Part shown: positions 8,365-18,628 of the stretch, piece after piece | Position numbering within the stretch: the stretch's first letter is position 1 | How the letters are laid out: each line of letters opens with the position of its first letter | Assembly: GCF_001921865.1 (NCBI RefSeq) | Contig: NZ_MSCT01000010.1 | Location: 1 to 64,000, forward strand | From: Pseudomonas chlororaphis | GTDB taxonomy: Bacteria; Pseudomonadota; Gammaproteobacteria; Pseudomonadales; Pseudomonadaceae | Reading direction: 5' to 3' | Length of the DNA stretch: 64,000 nucleotides | Made by a program: the position numbers and the translations under genes | Notes under the pieces: model-generated | What the model was told of the DNA's origin: nothing | What the model saw: the letters and a program-made list of their open reading frames with translations, nothing else | The model's database searches: none

Positions 8365-9011
8365 ACAGCGCCGCGAACAAGGAACAGGCCCTGCGCGAAG
8401 AGATCTGCGACGTCGGCCGCAGCCTCTACCAGCGCGGCTACACCGTGGGCAGCGCCGGCAATATCAGCGCGCGCCTCGACGATGGCTGGTTGATTACCCC
8501 GACCGACGTCTGCCTCGGGCGCCTGGAGCCGGCGGCCATCGCCAAGGTCAATTCGGCGGGGGAGTGGGTGTCCGGCGCCAAGCCATCGAAGACCCTGGCC
8601 CTGCATCGCCAGGTCTACGACCGCAACCCGACGGTGGGCGGGGTGGTGCACACCCATTCCACCTATTTGGTGGCGCTGACCCTGGCCGGCGTCTGGACAC
8701 CGGACGACATCCTGCCGCCGCTCACGCCTTATCAGGTGATGAAGGTCGGGCACATTCCGCTGATCGGCTACCAGCGTCCGGGTTCGCCCAAGGTCGCCGA
8801 GCAGGTGGCGCAACTGGCCAACCGCGTGCGCGGGGTGATGCTCGAACGCCTGGGGCCGGTGGTCTGGGAAAGCTCGGTGGCCAAGGCCAGCTACGCCCTG
8901 GAAGAACTGGAAGAAACCGCGCGCCTCTGGCTGATGAGCCATCCCAAGCCCGCGCCGCTGGATCAGGCAGCCCTGGACGAGCTGCGCGAGAGCTTCGGCG
9001 CGCACTGGTAG
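8361..9011 (+). CDS. otnC: 3-oxo-tetronate 4-phosphate decarboxylase, class II aldolase family
   Basis: This 216-residue protein has the class II aldolase/adducin fold. GNISARL is at the N-terminus, the metal-binding HTHST motif is at about residues 97-99, and a second His region follows near residue 155-160. OtnC decarboxylates 3-oxo-tetronate 4-phosphate to dihydroxyacetone phosphate, feeding central metabolism. Translation is coupled to otnK. No frame damage is seen. Confidence 0.9.
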   Translation: MNSAANKEQALREEICDVGRSLYQRGYTVGSAGNISARLDDGWLITPTDVCLGRLEPAAIAKVNSAGEWVSGAKPSKTLALHRQVYDRNPTVGGVVHTHSTYLVALTLAGVWTPDDILPPLTPYQVMKVGHIPLIGYQRPGSPKVAEQVAQLANRVRGVMLERLGPVVWESSVAKASYALEELEETARLWLMSHPKPAPLDQAALDELRESFGAHW

Positions 9012-9113
9012 CGCACCGCTGTAACTGACACTGCAAGCACTGCCCGGGAGTCGCTGTCAGGCTCTCGACGGCCCCGGCTTGCCTTTAAAAACAATAACAA
9101 CAGGACATCCCGC

Positions 9114-9188
9114 ATGACGTTCCCCGACTGCAGCTGTTTTGGTTTCACCCGCGCTTCTTTCTCTTATGAGGGAGGGACCGCGCAATGA
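9114..9188 (+). CDS. Possible 24-residue leader ORF coupled to the permease gene
   Basis: An ATG at 9114, preceded by AGGA at 8 bases, opens a 24-codon frame. It ends TGA at 9186-9188, overlapping the permease ATG at 9185 as ATGA. The peptide (MTFPDCSCFGF...) has two Cys and no known motif. It could be a leader or coupling ORF. The permease also has its own GGAGGG site, so coupling would be additive. Confidence 0.4.
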   Translation: MTFPDCSCFGFTRASFSYEGGTAQ

Positions 9189-10651
9189 GCCCGCTGATCC
9201 TGATGTTGACGGCCGGCGCAGGTATCGCGCTGCTGCTGTTCCTGGTGCTCAAGTACAAGTTCCAGCCCTTTGTCGCGCTGATGCTGGTGAGCATCCTGGT
9301 GGCGTTGGTGGCCGGGGTGAAACCCGCCGACCTGGTGGCGACCATCGAGGGCGGCATGGGCAAGACCCTGGGCCATATCGCGATCATCATTGCCCTGGGC
9401 GCGATGATCGGGCGGATCATCGAGCTGTCCGGCGGCGCCGAGGCCCTGGCCAAGACCCTGATCGAGCGCTTCGGCAACCGCCGCACGCCGCTGGCGCTGA
9501 CCATCGCCGGGTTCATCATCGGCGTGCCGGTGTTCTTCGAGGTCGGGGTGATCATCCTCATGCCGCTGGCCTACGGCGTGGCTCGCCGGGCGCGCAAGCC
9601 GCTGCTGGTGTTCGCCTTGCCGATGTGCGCGGCGCTGCTCACCGTGCATGCGTTCCTGCCGCCCCACCCGGGCGCCGTGGCCGCGGCCAGCCAGCTGGGC
9701 GCCGACCTGGGCCGGGTGCTGATGTTCGGCCTGCCGATCACTGCCTTGCTGTGCTACGTCGGCTACCGCGTGGCCGGGCGCATGACTCGGCGCTTCTACC
9801 CGATGACCGACGACATCCGCGCCGAGGTCTACGGCCCCCACGTGAGCAACGACGACCTGCGGGCCTGGACCAACGGCAACAGCCATGGGCAGGACTCGCA
9901 ACAGGCGCAGGTGGCGGTGTCGCACATGGGCCTGGAAGAGTCCACCAGCGCCATCGTCGCCAAGTTGCCGCCGGCCCCGGCGCCGGGGTTCGGCCTGATC
10001 GTCGGGCTGATCCTGCTGCCGATCGTGCTGATCCTGTTGGGCACCCTGGCCACCTCGCTGCTGCCCGCCGAGTCGGCCCTGCGCGGGGTGCTGACCGTGC
10101 TCGGCGCACCGCTGGTGGCGCTGCTGCTCGACACCTTGTTGTGTGCCTGGCTGCTGGGGTCGCGCCGCGGCTGGAGCCGCAGCCAGGTCTCGGACGTGAT
10201 CGGCTCGGCCTTGCCCGGCGTGGCCATGGTGATCCTGATCGCCGGCGCCGGCGGGGTGTTCGGCAAGGTGCTGGTGGACACCGGGATCGGCGCGGTGGTC
10301 TCTGACCTGTTGCGCACCACCGGCCTGCCGGTGCTGGCCCTGGGCTTTTTGCTGACCATGTTGCTGCGCGCGGTGCAGGGCTCGACCACCGTGGCCCTGG
10401 TGACCACCGCCGGCATCATCAGCCCGCTGATCGCCACCCTGGACCTGACCCCCAACCACATGGCGCTGCTGTGCCTGGCCATGGGCGGCGGCGGGCTGGC
10501 GATGTCCCATATCAACGACGCCGGCTACTGGATCTTCACCAAGCTCGCCGGGCTCAACGTCGGCGACGGCCTGCGCACCTGGACGGTGATCACCACCTTG
10601 CTCGGTACCCTGGGCTTCTGTATTACCCTGTTGCTCTGGCCTTTTGTCTGA
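9185..10651 (+). CDS. GntP-family acid-sugar permease
   Basis: This 488-residue protein is hydrophobic throughout, with roughly 12-14 predicted helices. It carries GntP family hallmarks: [21 protein letters not shown] early, the conserved [15 protein letters not shown] segment, AFLPPHPGA, and [12 protein letters not shown] residues late ([13 protein letters not shown]). It starts at ATG 9185 behind a strong GGAGGG site. The family imports gluconate and related sugar acids by proton symport. In this operon the probable substrate is L-threonate or another tetronate. Its place between otnC and otnI differs from the Escherichia ygb order, where the permease gene is last. Confidence 0.93.
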   Translation: MSPLILMLTAGAGIALLLFLVLKYKFQPFVALMLVSILVALVAGVKPADLVATIEGGMGKTLGHIAIIIALGAMIGRIIELSGGAEALAKTLIERFGNRRTPLALTIAGFIIGVPVFFEVGVIILMPLAYGVARRARKPLLVFALPMCAALLTVHAFLPPHPGAVAAASQLGADLGRVLMFGLPITALLCYVGYRVAGRMTRRFYPMTDDIRAEVYGPHVSNDDLRAWTNGNSHGQDSQQAQVAVSHMGLEESTSAIVAKLPPAPAPGFGLIVGLILLPIVLILLGTLATSLLPAESALRGVLTVLGAPLVALLLDTLLCAWLLGSRRGWSRSQVSDVIGSALPGVAMVILIAGAGGVFGKVLVDTGIGAVVSDLLRTTGLPVLALGFLLTMLLRAVQGSTTVALVTTAGIISPLIATLDLTPNHMALLCLAMGGGGLAMSHINDAGYWIFTKLAGLNVGDGLRTWTVITTLLGTLGFCITLLLWPFV

Positions 10652-10673
10652 GTCTTTCTTTCCAGGAGTCGCC

Positions 10674-11456
10674 ATGCCTCGTTTCGCTGCCAACCTCAGC
10701 ATGCTCTACCCGCAACACGCCTTCCCGGACCGTTTCGCCGCGGCCGCAGCCGACGGTTTCGAGGCGGTGGAGTACCTGTTCCCCTACGACTACAGCGCCC
10801 AGGAACTCAAGCAGCGCCTGGACGACAACGGCCTGGTCCAGGCGCTGTTCAACGCGCCGCCCGGCGACTGGGCGGCGGGCGAGCGGGGCACCGTGACCTT
10901 GCCGGGGCGCGAGGCGGAGTTTCGCCAAGGCTTCGAGCGCGCCCTGGAATACGCCGCGGCGCTGGGCAACTCGCGCATCCATGTGATGGCCGGCCTGCTG
11001 CCTTCGGAAAGCCTGCGCGAGCGCCATCACGGGGTGTACCTGGAGAACCTGGCCCATGCCGCCGCCCAGGCGGCCAAGGTCGGCGTCACAGTGCTGCTGG
11101 AACCGATCAACACCCGCGACATGCCGGGCTTCTTCCTCAACCGCCAGGACCAGGCCCAGGCGATCTGCAAGGAAGTCGGCGCGAGCAACCTCAAGGTGCA
11201 ATTCGACTGCTACCACTGCCAGATCGTCGAGGGCGACCTGGCGACCAAGCTGCGCCGCGACTTCACCGGCATCGGCCATATCCAGATCGCCGGCGTGCCG
11301 GACCGTCACGAGCCGGACCTGGGCGAGCTGAATTATCCTTACCTGTTCGCGCTGCTGGACCAGCTGGGCTACGACGGCTGGGTCGGCTGCGAGTACCGCC
11401 CGCGCGGCGACACCTCGGCCGGCCTGCAATGGCTGCGGGACTGGAAGGCGTTCTAA
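10674..11456 (+). CDS. otnI: 2-oxo-tetronate isomerase, hydroxypyruvate isomerase family
   Basis: This 260-residue protein is a TIM-barrel sugar isomerase (xylose isomerase-like). Metal and catalytic acids are in LLEPINTRD (Glu near 143), QFDCYHCQ, and [10 protein letters not shown] (Glu near 240). The start at 10674 follows CAGGAG. OtnI converts 2-oxo-tetronate to 3-oxo-tetronate, linking LtnD to OtnK. The original family name, hydroxypyruvate isomerase, is an alternative, but the operon fixes the role. Confidence 0.9.
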   Translation: MPRFAANLSMLYPQHAFPDRFAAAAADGFEAVEYLFPYDYSAQELKQRLDDNGLVQALFNAPPGDWAAGERGTVTLPGREAEFRQGFERALEYAAALGNSRIHVMAGLLPSESLRERHHGVYLENLAHAAAQAAKVGVTVLLEPINTRDMPGFFLNRQDQAQAICKEVGASNLKVQFDCYHCQIVEGDLATKLRRDFTGIGHIQIAGVPDRHEPDLGELNYPYLFALLDQLGYDGWVGCEYRPRGDTSAGLQWLRDWKAF

Positions 11457-11605
11457 GGGGCGGGCAGGGCAGCGGAGCCGCTGCGCGTTTGCCGAGGCGC
11501 TGGGAATCTGAAGATTTCTGACGTGCGCGGCTCGCGCTCCGCCCTGGCGGGTACATTGCTCCCCGTCGCCAGGGCCATCACTGGTGCCATCAAGGGAGCG
11601 GGAGC

Positions 11606-12019
11606 ATGCACAAGTCGATATTCGTGGATCAGTCGGGGCTGGACGAGGCGTCCTGCCGCCCGCGCGACTTGCATTGGGAGCAGATTCCCACGGTGACCCT
11701 GGAGCGCATCGAACGGGATTACCGCCGCGCCCGGCGCACCACCGTCCTTGGGCAATGGATCAATATCGCCAGCGTGCTGCTGGTGGTGTTGAGCGCCGCC
11801 TGCGGTCTCTGGCTGTGGAACCACTTCCGCGCCCAGGGGCTGGACCAGGGGTTCGGCCTGCGGCAGTTGTTCGTGCTGTTGTTCTTCTTCGCCACCCTGT
11901 GCGCGGTGGTGGAATGGCTGCGGCGCATTCGCCGCAGCACCCGGGTCGCCCTCGATGGCTTGAGCGAAGACCTGCGGGATATCGCCTGCGTGCTGTGGTT
12001 CCGCAAGCAGCACCGCTGA
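11606..12019 (+). CDS. Small two-helix membrane protein, unknown function
   Basis: This 137-residue protein has a polar N-terminal 45 residues, then two transmembrane helices (around WINIASVLLVVLSAACGLWLW and LRQLFVLLFFFATLCAVVEWL, split by about 25 residues). A basic C-terminal tail rich in Arg follows. A GGGAG site precedes the ATG. It lies 149 bp downstream of otnI on the same strand and could be read through from it. No family is recognised. Confidence 0.65.
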   Translation: MHKSIFVDQSGLDEASCRPRDLHWEQIPTVTLERIERDYRRARRTTVLGQWINIASVLLVVLSAACGLWLWNHFRAQGLDQGFGLRQLFVLLFFFATLCAVVEWLRRIRRSTRVALDGLSEDLRDIACVLWFRKQHR

Positions 12020-12037
12020 GGCGCGAGTGGCCGCTCG

Positions 12038-12871
12038 TCAGTCCTTCGCCGGCTGGAGCGGCGGGTCGGACGGCAGCAGCAACTCCACCCCTTGCTTGCG
12101 GATCCCGTCGGCGGCGGCCTGGGCCAGAGCGTCGTCGCTGATGATCACGTCGAACTGCTCCAGCCCGGCGATGCGGTACATGCTGAAGGTGCCGTATTTC
12201 GAACTGCTGGCCACCAGCACCACCTGGGACGCCGACTGCATCGCCACCTGCTTGACCTCGACCTTGAGCGCCGACGGCGTGGTGATGCCGCGGCGCAGGT
12301 CCCAGGAACTGGTGGACATGAAGGCGATATCGGTCACCACCTGGCGCAGGGTCGCCACTGCCAGCCCGCCGACGCAGGAATGGTTGTCGTGGTCGAGCTG
12401 GCCGCCGGTGTGGATCACCGTCACCTGCGGCGCCTCCATCAGCGCCTGGACGATGCCGAAGTCGTTGGTCACCACGGTCATGCCCGACAGCGCCTTGATA
12501 TAGGGCACGATCTCCAGGGTGCTGGTGCCGGCGTCCAGGTACACCGTCATGTCGGCGTGCAGCAAGCGCGCCGCCAGCCGCGCCATGGCCTGCTTCTGCG
12601 GCTGCTCGACCACCGCCTTGGACTGGTGGCTCGGCTCGCTGTGCAACTGGCTGGCGATCCGTACCCCGCCGGTCACCGAATAGGCCCGGCCTTCCTGTTC
12701 CAGCAGCGCGATGTCGCGGCGCACGGTCATGTGCGAGCAGTCGAACATCTCCATCAACTGATGCACGCTCAACACCTGATGCTTGCGCAACTGCCGCAGG
12801 ATCAGCTCGCGACGCTGCTCGGGAATCATCGGCGCGCCGCTCTCGCTGGCGCTGTCCTTGGGGTTGGGCAT
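12038..12871 (-). CDS. DeoR-family transcriptional regulator, probable regulator of the tetronate operon
   Basis: This 277-residue protein has an N-terminal DeoR winged helix-turn-helix (LSVHQLMEMFDCSHMTVRRD, then LLEQEG) and a C-terminal DeoRC sensor domain with YLDAGTSTLEIVPY, VVTND, GGQLD and the phosphosugar-loop region. The start at 12871 is chosen for the GGAG site 8 bases upstream; an upstream extension reads into non-coding sequence. In Escherichia the homologous ygb cluster also carries a DeoR-family gene (ygbI) next to these enzymes, so a sugar-phosphate-responsive repressor of the operon is inferred. Here it lies at the far end of the operon, convergent with it. Confidence 0.88.
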   Translation of the reverse strand: MPNPKDSASESGAPMIPEQRRELILRQLRKHQVLSVHQLMEMFDCSHMTVRRDIALLEQEGRAYSVTGGVRIASQLHSEPSHQSKAVVEQPQKQAMARLAARLLHADMTVYLDAGTSTLEIVPYIKALSGMTVVTNDFGIVQALMEAPQVTVIHTGGQLDHDNHSCVGGLAVATLRQVVTDIAFMSTSSWDLRRGITTPSALKVEVKQVAMQSASQVVLVASSSKYGTFSMYRIAGLEQFDVIISDDALAQAAADGIRKQGVELLLPSDPPLQPAKD

Positions 12872-12989
12872 TGAGGCTCCGGGCCGACTGGGCACAAGGG
12901 TGGGAAACTGCCGGACATAGTAGCGAATCTGCAAGGCGCCGGACATGCCGCGGCGCTGCCATCGCGGGGGTATGTGCGGTCCGCTTTTT

Positions 12990-13071
12990 GTAGGAGCGCA
13001 GCTTGCTCGCGATAGGCCGCAGGCCGCTTGTGGATTCACCACCGCTATCGCGAGCAAGCTCGCTCCTGCAG
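12990..13071. repeat. REP inverted pair (REPIN-like)
   Basis: GTAGGAGCGCAGCTTGCTCGCGATAG at the left (12990-13015, cited in parts as GTAGGAGCG and TTGCTCGCGATAG) is mirrored by CTATCGCGAGCAAGCTCG then CTCCTGCAG at the right (13045-13071). The spacer is about 30 bp. It is the same REP type as at 3031 but with a more symmetric pair, and it lies in the gap upstream of the DeoR gene. Confidence 0.88.
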
Positions 13072-13158
13072 GGATCGCGTGGATTTGGTGCGTGGGGCTG
13101 TGCAATGATCCTCGCTGCCCGGGCCTCGGGCGAACTTTTATGGCGATACAGGAAGAAC

Positions 13159-13602
13159 ATGATGTTCGGAACAAGGAATGGGTTGGCCCTTATTCTCGGC
13201 GTGTGCCTGAGTACTTCCGCCCTGGCGGCCACCGAGGGCGAGCGCCCGCCGGTCGGCGAGCGGGTGCTGGCGTTCAGCGGCGAGCAGGGGCTCAAGGTCT
13301 GGACCCTGCGCTACGGCGAGCGCAGCGAGCAGCAGGCGCTGGTGCAGGTTGGCGGCATCGACCATGACTGGGACCAGCGCATCCAGAAAATGCACGTCGA
13401 GAAGACCAGCAAGGACACGCGCTACTCCACCGAAGTCGACGGCAAGCCTTACGTTGCGCTGATCGTGCGCGGCAACAACGGCGAGCTGTACCTGCCGGGC
13501 GAAGGCCGGGAAATTCCCCTGCACTACGACCAGAACCTTTCCGAGCAGGGCAACGCCCAGTATTTCCTCACCGACTACCTGCAACAGTCGGCGCAACAGT
13601 AA
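13159..13602 (+). CDS. Small secreted protein, unknown function
   Basis: This 147-residue protein begins MMFGTRNGLALILGVCLSTSALAA, a signal peptide with a likely SPase I site after SALAA. The mature part is about 123 residues, mixed alpha/beta, with no Cys. An alternative start is the second Met at 13162. A GGAAG site precedes. It was not recognised as a named family. It stands alone between the DeoR regulator and the next small gene. Confidence 0.7.
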   Translation: MMFGTRNGLALILGVCLSTSALAATEGERPPVGERVLAFSGEQGLKVWTLRYGERSEQQALVQVGGIDHDWDQRIQKMHVEKTSKDTRYSTEVDGKPYVALIVRGNNGELYLPGEGREIPLHYDQNLSEQGNAQYFLTDYLQQSAQQ

Positions 13603-13660
13603 TCACCCGAGCCATCACTGCCACGTGCGTCCGGTCGGGCGCACGCGGCGAGGAACCGTC

Positions 13661-13978
13661 ATGGACCCGGCGTACGCTTTCGCCCACTTGAACATCAGCG
13701 TCGAGCCTCATGAAAGGCGCATGAGCCATTGGGTGTATGCGCCGCAGGTGGTGGACGCGCGCGATGGCCGCGTGCTGCTGGACCTGAGTGGCGGGCCCTG
13801 GGACCTGATGTCCGCGCGGCAAATGCCGCAGACCGTGGAACTGCTGTTGCGCCAGTATCCCGGAGACCGCGAGGCGGTCTGCCTGAGCATCCGCCTGGCC
13901 GACAACAGCCTGTGGCTGGGCGACAGTCCGGTCGCTGCCGGGGATATCGAAGGCGCGCTGGAGAAGGCGCAGGCCTGA
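13661..13978 (+). CDS. Hypothetical protein, unknown function
   Basis: This 105-residue protein starts at ATG 13661, after a GAGGA site at good spacing. It is cytosolic and rich in beta-like stretches (HWVYAPQVVDARDGRVLLDLSG) with no signal or membrane segment. The pattern of a self-contained sensing or wing-type beta sheet is visible, but I cannot name it. It converges with the enterobactin esterase gene at 13996, leaving only 17 bp. Confidence 0.65.
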   Translation: MDPAYAFAHLNISVEPHERRMSHWVYAPQVVDARDGRVLLDLSGGPWDLMSARQMPQTVELLLRQYPGDREAVCLSIRLADNSLWLGDSPVAAGDIEGALEKAQA

Positions 13979-13995
13979 GCTGCGCCTTTTACCTT

Positions 13996-14910
<915 letters not shown>

Positions 14911-14934
14911 TTATAGATTCAGGACGGCTCGGGT

Positions 14935-17184
14935 TTAGAACGACGCGGTCAGGCTGGTGTAGAGGGTGCGCCCGGGTTCGTTGTAGGTGGCGGCGCCGGC
15001 CCCGGCGATGTTGGTCACGCCCTGGGCGTTGCCTTCGCGGAACAGGCGCTTGTCGAACAGGTTGTCGACCCCGGCGGTCAGGCTCAGGTGGCGGGTGAGG
15101 GCGTAGGTGCCGCTGACCCCGGCAATGGCGTAGGGCGACAGTTGGTGGGTGGCGCTGCCGGTCACGCGGTCGCCGTGGTAGTCGTATTTCTTCGGCGTCT
15201 GCTTGCCGTACCAGGCCACGCTGGCCTGCAGCGACAGGTCGTCGGTGGCCTGCCAGTCGAGCATCGAATTGAGGGTGAAACGCGGGGTCACCGACAGGTA
15301 GTCGCCGGTCTCCTTGTTCTTCGATTGCAGCATGTAGGTGAAGTTGTTGCTCCACTTCAACTCGCTCGCCAGGGGCACGGTCAGGGTGCCTTCCAGGCCT
15401 TCGACCAGGGCCTTGGGCACGTTTTCCCACTGGTAGATCGCGGCATTGCGGTAGCTGCCGCTGCCGCCCGTGGCGTTGCCGATCGGCGCGAGGCCAGACT
15501 CGACCTTGTTCTTGTAGTCGTTGCGGAAGTAAGTCAGGCCGGCCACCCAGCCGTCGGCCTTGTATTCCAGGCCCAGTTCCTTGTTGACGCTGGTCTCGGC
15601 CTTGAGGTCCGCGTTGCCTTGCAGGTAGCAACTGGTGGTCTGCCCGTAGCAGCCCTGGCCGCGGCTGTAGAGCAGGTAGTCGGGGTTCAGCTGGTAGAGG
15701 TTCGGCGCCTTGTAGGCGCGGGCGATGCCGGCCTTGAGGGTCAGGGTCTCGGTCAGGGCGTGGGACAGGTTGAGCGACGGGCTCCAGTTGTCGCCGACGA
15801 TGCTGTGGTGGTCGAAGCGCAGGCCGGGGGTGAGCATGGTGCCGGGCGCCAGCTCGATATTGTCTTCGGCGAACAGCGAGAAGATCCGCGCCGAGGACGA
15901 GGTGTCGCGGCCGCTGCTGGCCAGGCCGCCGACCGCGCCGCCTTCGCTGGTGCTCTGGGTGTTGGCGCTCGGGTCGTCGAGTTTCTGCTGCACCCACTCG
16001 CTGCCCAGGGTCAGGGTCTGGTCCAGGCCGGCGTGCAGCGGCAGGTTGACCTCGCCGTGGGCGGTGAGGTCGCGCAGCACCGCGGTGTAGAAGCTGGTGT
16101 CGCTGAAGATGCCCTCGGTGCCGCCGGCCAGGCCTTCGTTGATCCGGCTGTTGCGGGTCTTTTCGTATTGCAGGTAGGCCATGGAGCTGCCGAAGTCCCA
16201 CTCGCCGCGGTGGGTCAGCGCGTAGTTCTCGCGGTAGGTGCGGTTGGTCTCGTGGCCGAGCATGCTTTTGACGTTGGCATTGCTGTTGGTGTTCTGGGTA
16301 TCGCCGGTGTAGAGGTTGCCCTGGCGGCTGAAGCCGGCTTCGAAGTCCAGGCTTTGCTCCGGGCTCAGGCGCCAGCTGAGCAGGCCGTTGAGGTCCTTGT
16401 TGCGCACGCCTTCGCGGCCGGCGGGCAGGGTTCCGGCCTGGTTGCCGGTGCGCGCCGATTCGTGGCCCTGGTTGATGTCCCAGTCGTCGGCGTCGGTCTT
16501 GGCCACATTGCCGTAGACCCGGTAGCTGAGGTTTTCGGCCAGCGGGCCGTTGAGGCCGAAGCTCATGCGCTGGGTCGCGCCTTCGTCCTTGTGGGTCGGG
16601 AAGGAGGTGTAGACCGTGGCGTTGCCGTGGGTCTGGGCACCGGCCTGCTTGGTGATGATATTGATCACTCCGCCGGCTGCGCCGTTACCGTAGCGGGCCG
16701 CCGCCGGGCCGCGGATGACTTCGATGCGCTCGACCTGGTCGGCCGGCACCCAGTTGGTGTCGCCGCGGCTGTCGCGTTCGCCGCGCCAGCCGTAGCGCAC
16801 CGAATTGCGGCTGCCCACCGGCTTGCCGTCCACCAGGATCAGGGTGTTCTCCGGGCCCATGCCGCGGATGTCGATCTGCCGGTTGTTGCCGCGCTGGCCG
16901 CTGGTGGAGTTGCCGGTCAGGTTGACCCCCGGCATGGTGCGGATGATCTGCGACAGGTCGTTGGCCGGCGGGCGCTTCTGGATGTCTTCGGCGGTGATCA
17001 CCGACACGCCCGGCGCCTGCTTGGTCTCTTCCTTGGCGGTGGCGACGATGGTCTGGGTTTCCAGCTCCAGGGGCGCGGGGCGAGCCTCTGGCGCGGCCTC
17101 GGTGGCGGCGTGCACGGCACCGCTGAGCAAGTAGCAGCCGGACAGCAGGAAAGGAGCGAAGGGGCGCAGCGAACGGGACGACAT
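14935..17184 (-). CDS. pfeA: TonB-dependent ferric-enterobactin outer-membrane receptor
   Basis: This 749-residue protein has a signal peptide and a TonB-box-like ETQTIVATA segment. The plug domain follows (GVSVITAEDIQKRPP, NDLSQIIRTMPGVNL, IDIRGMGPENTLILVDGKPV, VIRGPAAARYGNGAAGGVINI), then a long beta-barrel ending in the aromatic Phe expected of outer-membrane proteins (SLTASF). The plug and the PVGSRNSVRYGWRGERDSRGD region are typical of FepA/PfeA catecholate receptors. A Fur-like box lies 40 bp upstream. The adjacent esterase and pfeR/pfeS two-component genes match the P. aeruginosa pfe locus. Confidence 0.94.
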   Translation of the reverse strand: MSSRSLRPFAPFLLSGCYLLSGAVHAATEAAPEARPAPLELETQTIVATAKEETKQAPGVSVITAEDIQKRPPANDLSQIIRTMPGVNLTGNSTSGQRGNNRQIDIRGMGPENTLILVDGKPVGSRNSVRYGWRGERDSRGDTNWVPADQVERIEVIRGPAAARYGNGAAGGVINIITKQAGAQTHGNATVYTSFPTHKDEGATQRMSFGLNGPLAENLSYRVYGNVAKTDADDWDINQGHESARTGNQAGTLPAGREGVRNKDLNGLLSWRLSPEQSLDFEAGFSRQGNLYTGDTQNTNSNANVKSMLGHETNRTYRENYALTHRGEWDFGSSMAYLQYEKTRNSRINEGLAGGTEGIFSDTSFYTAVLRDLTAHGEVNLPLHAGLDQTLTLGSEWVQQKLDDPSANTQSTSEGGAVGGLASSGRDTSSSARIFSLFAEDNIELAPGTMLTPGLRFDHHSIVGDNWSPSLNLSHALTETLTLKAGIARAYKAPNLYQLNPDYLLYSRGQGCYGQTTSCYLQGNADLKAETSVNKELGLEYKADGWVAGLTYFRNDYKNKVESGLAPIGNATGGSGSYRNAAIYQWENVPKALVEGLEGTLTVPLASELKWSNNFTYMLQSKNKETGDYLSVTPRFTLNSMLDWQATDDLSLQASVAWYGKQTPKKYDYHGDRVTGSATHQLSPYAIAGVSGTYALTRHLSLTAGVDNLFDKRLFREGNAQGVTNIAGAGAATYNEPGRTLYTSLTASF

Positions 17185-17222
17185 TGTTGATCTCCAGGGG
17201 CAACCTGAAACAGGAAGATCAC

Positions 17223-17245
17223 GAATGATAATGACTGTTATTTGC
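17223..17245 (-). promoter_or_regulatory. Fur-box-like site upstream of pfeA
   Basis: AATGATAATGACTGTTATTT (17224-17243) matches the Fur consensus of repeated GATAAT hexamers around a dyad. It lies about 40 bp from the pfeA ATG, overlapping the expected promoter, so iron-dependent repression is inferred. Confidence 0.75.
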
Positions 17246-17257
17246 GAGTAAAGCGCA

Positions 17258-18628
17258 TTAACTTTCTAAACACTTCTCGGCCGCCGCTGCGGGCAATAGC
17301 AAGTGCAGGCAAAGCCCCGGCTGGGCATTGCTGGCCCACAGCCGACCCTGTTGCAGCTCGATGGCGCGGCGGGCGATGGCCAGGCCGAGGCCGAAGCCTT
17401 CGCTGCCGTGCTCGGAGTGGTTGGCCAGGCGCTGGTAGGGCAGGAAGATCCGTTCCAGGTCCTGTTCGGCGACGCCGGGACCTTCATCTTGCAGGCGCAG
17501 GTGCCAGAACTGGCCTTCGCGCTCGCCGCTCAAGCTCACCCGGGCGCCTGGCGGCGAATGGCGGATGGCGTTGCGCAGCAGGTTCTCCAGGGCCTGGGCC
17601 AGGCTGTCGAGGTGCACTTGCACGCAGCAGTCCAGGTCCAGGCTGCAAGGCAGGCGCGCCGGGTCCCAGGCGCTTTCGAAACAGGCGTCTTCGCGCAGGG
17701 CTTCCCACACCGAGAGCACCAGCACCGGTTCGGTGGGCAGTTGCGGGCGCTCGGTGTCCATCCAGGCCAGGTCCAGGGTGTCTTCCAGCAGGCGCTGCAT
17801 GTCGCCGATCTCGCGGTCCAGGCGTTGGCGCAATTGTTCTGGCGGCAGGTGGCTGTCGTGGGCGATGCGCAGCCGCGCCAGGGGCGTGCGCAGCTCGTGG
17901 GACAGGGTGCGCAGCAACAGCCGCTGCTGGCCCAGGCTCTGGCGCAGGCGCTCGGCCATGTGCTCGAAGGCCTGGGCCAGTTCGCCGAGTTCGTCGCGCC
18001 GGCCGAGCAGCGGGGTGCCCGGCCCGTCGCTGTCCAGGTCGTCAGCGCGCAGGGCATCGGCGCGGTCGCGCAGGCGGTTCAGCGGCACCACCAGATGGCG
18101 GTAGATCAACAGGCCGAGCAGGGCCGCCAGCAGGGTCGGCAACAGGCCGTGGCTGAACAGGTGGGTCCAGGGCGTGAGGCCGCCGGGCAACAGGCGCTCG
18201 GGCAGTTGCAGCACCAGCCGGCCCTGTTCCGGGTGCTGCGGGAATTCGATGCTGACGTACGGCAACTCGTCTTGCAGGCGCCGGCTCATGGGCCAGTCGA
18301 GCTTGCGCATGAAGGTCAGGTGGCTGGCTTCCTCGGCGCTCAGCGGCGTGCTGCCCAGGCTTTGCAGGTGCGGGCCGATGACCGCCACCCAGGTGTCTTC
18401 CCGGGCCGCCAGCTCGGCGCGAAAACGCTCGACGCCGGGCACGCCCTCGGTGCGCCAGATGTCCTCGGCCTGCTGCGCATAGCGGGCCAGGTACAGGCGG
18501 TCGGCGGGGTCGAGGAAGTAGGTCCGGCGTTCGGCCGACAGGCCCCAGATCCAGATGATCCAGGTCAGCAACAGGCAGAAGCTGACTTGCAGCAGCGCCA
18601 GCTTCCACAGCAGGGGGTGACGGCGCAT
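17258..18628 (-). CDS. pfeS: Sensor histidine kinase of the enterobactin two-component system
   Basis: This 456-residue protein has an N-terminal transmembrane helix, a periplasmic sensor region of about 140 residues, a second helix (GLLPTLLAALLGLLIYRHL) and a HAMP linker. The HisKA motif LSHELRTPLARLR and the HATPase N-box ALENLLRNAIRHS, G1 DEGPGV and G2 GFGLGLAIARR follow. The start at 18628 overlaps the stop of pfeR (TGATG). Catecholate sensing is inferred from the linked receptor and esterase. All phosphotransfer motifs are intact. Confidence 0.92.
   Translation of the reverse strand: MRRHPLLWKLALLQVSFCLLLTWIIWIWGLSAERRTYFLDPADRLYLARYAQQAEDIWRTEGVPGVERFRAELAAREDTWVAVIGPHLQSLGSTPLSAEEASHLTFMRKLDWPMSRRLQDELPYVSIEFPQHPEQGRLVLQLPERLLPGGLTPWTHLFSHGLLPTLLAALLGLLIYRHLVVPLNRLRDRADALRADDLDSDGPGTPLLGRRDELGELAQAFEHMAERLRQSLGQQRLLLRTLSHELRTPLARLRIAHDSHLPPEQLRQRLDREIGDMQRLLEDTLDLAWMDTERPQLPTEPVLVLSVWEALREDACFESAWDPARLPCSLDLDCCVQVHLDSLAQALENLLRNAIRHSPPGARVSLSGEREGQFWHLRLQDEGPGVAEQDLERIFLPYQRLANHSEHGSEGFGLGLAIARRAIELQQGRLWASNAQPGLCLHLLLPAAAAEKCLES

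Noticed and set aside
11463..11485. Short hairpin after otnI (GCAGCGG/CCGCTGC)
   Set aside because: The loop is only about 1-2 bases and there is no T-run, so it is not supported as a terminator.
15088..17190. 700-codon plus-strand frame opposite the TonB receptor
   Set aside because: Val/Gly/Ala-rich shadow with no motif, in GC-rich DNA where stop codons are rare.
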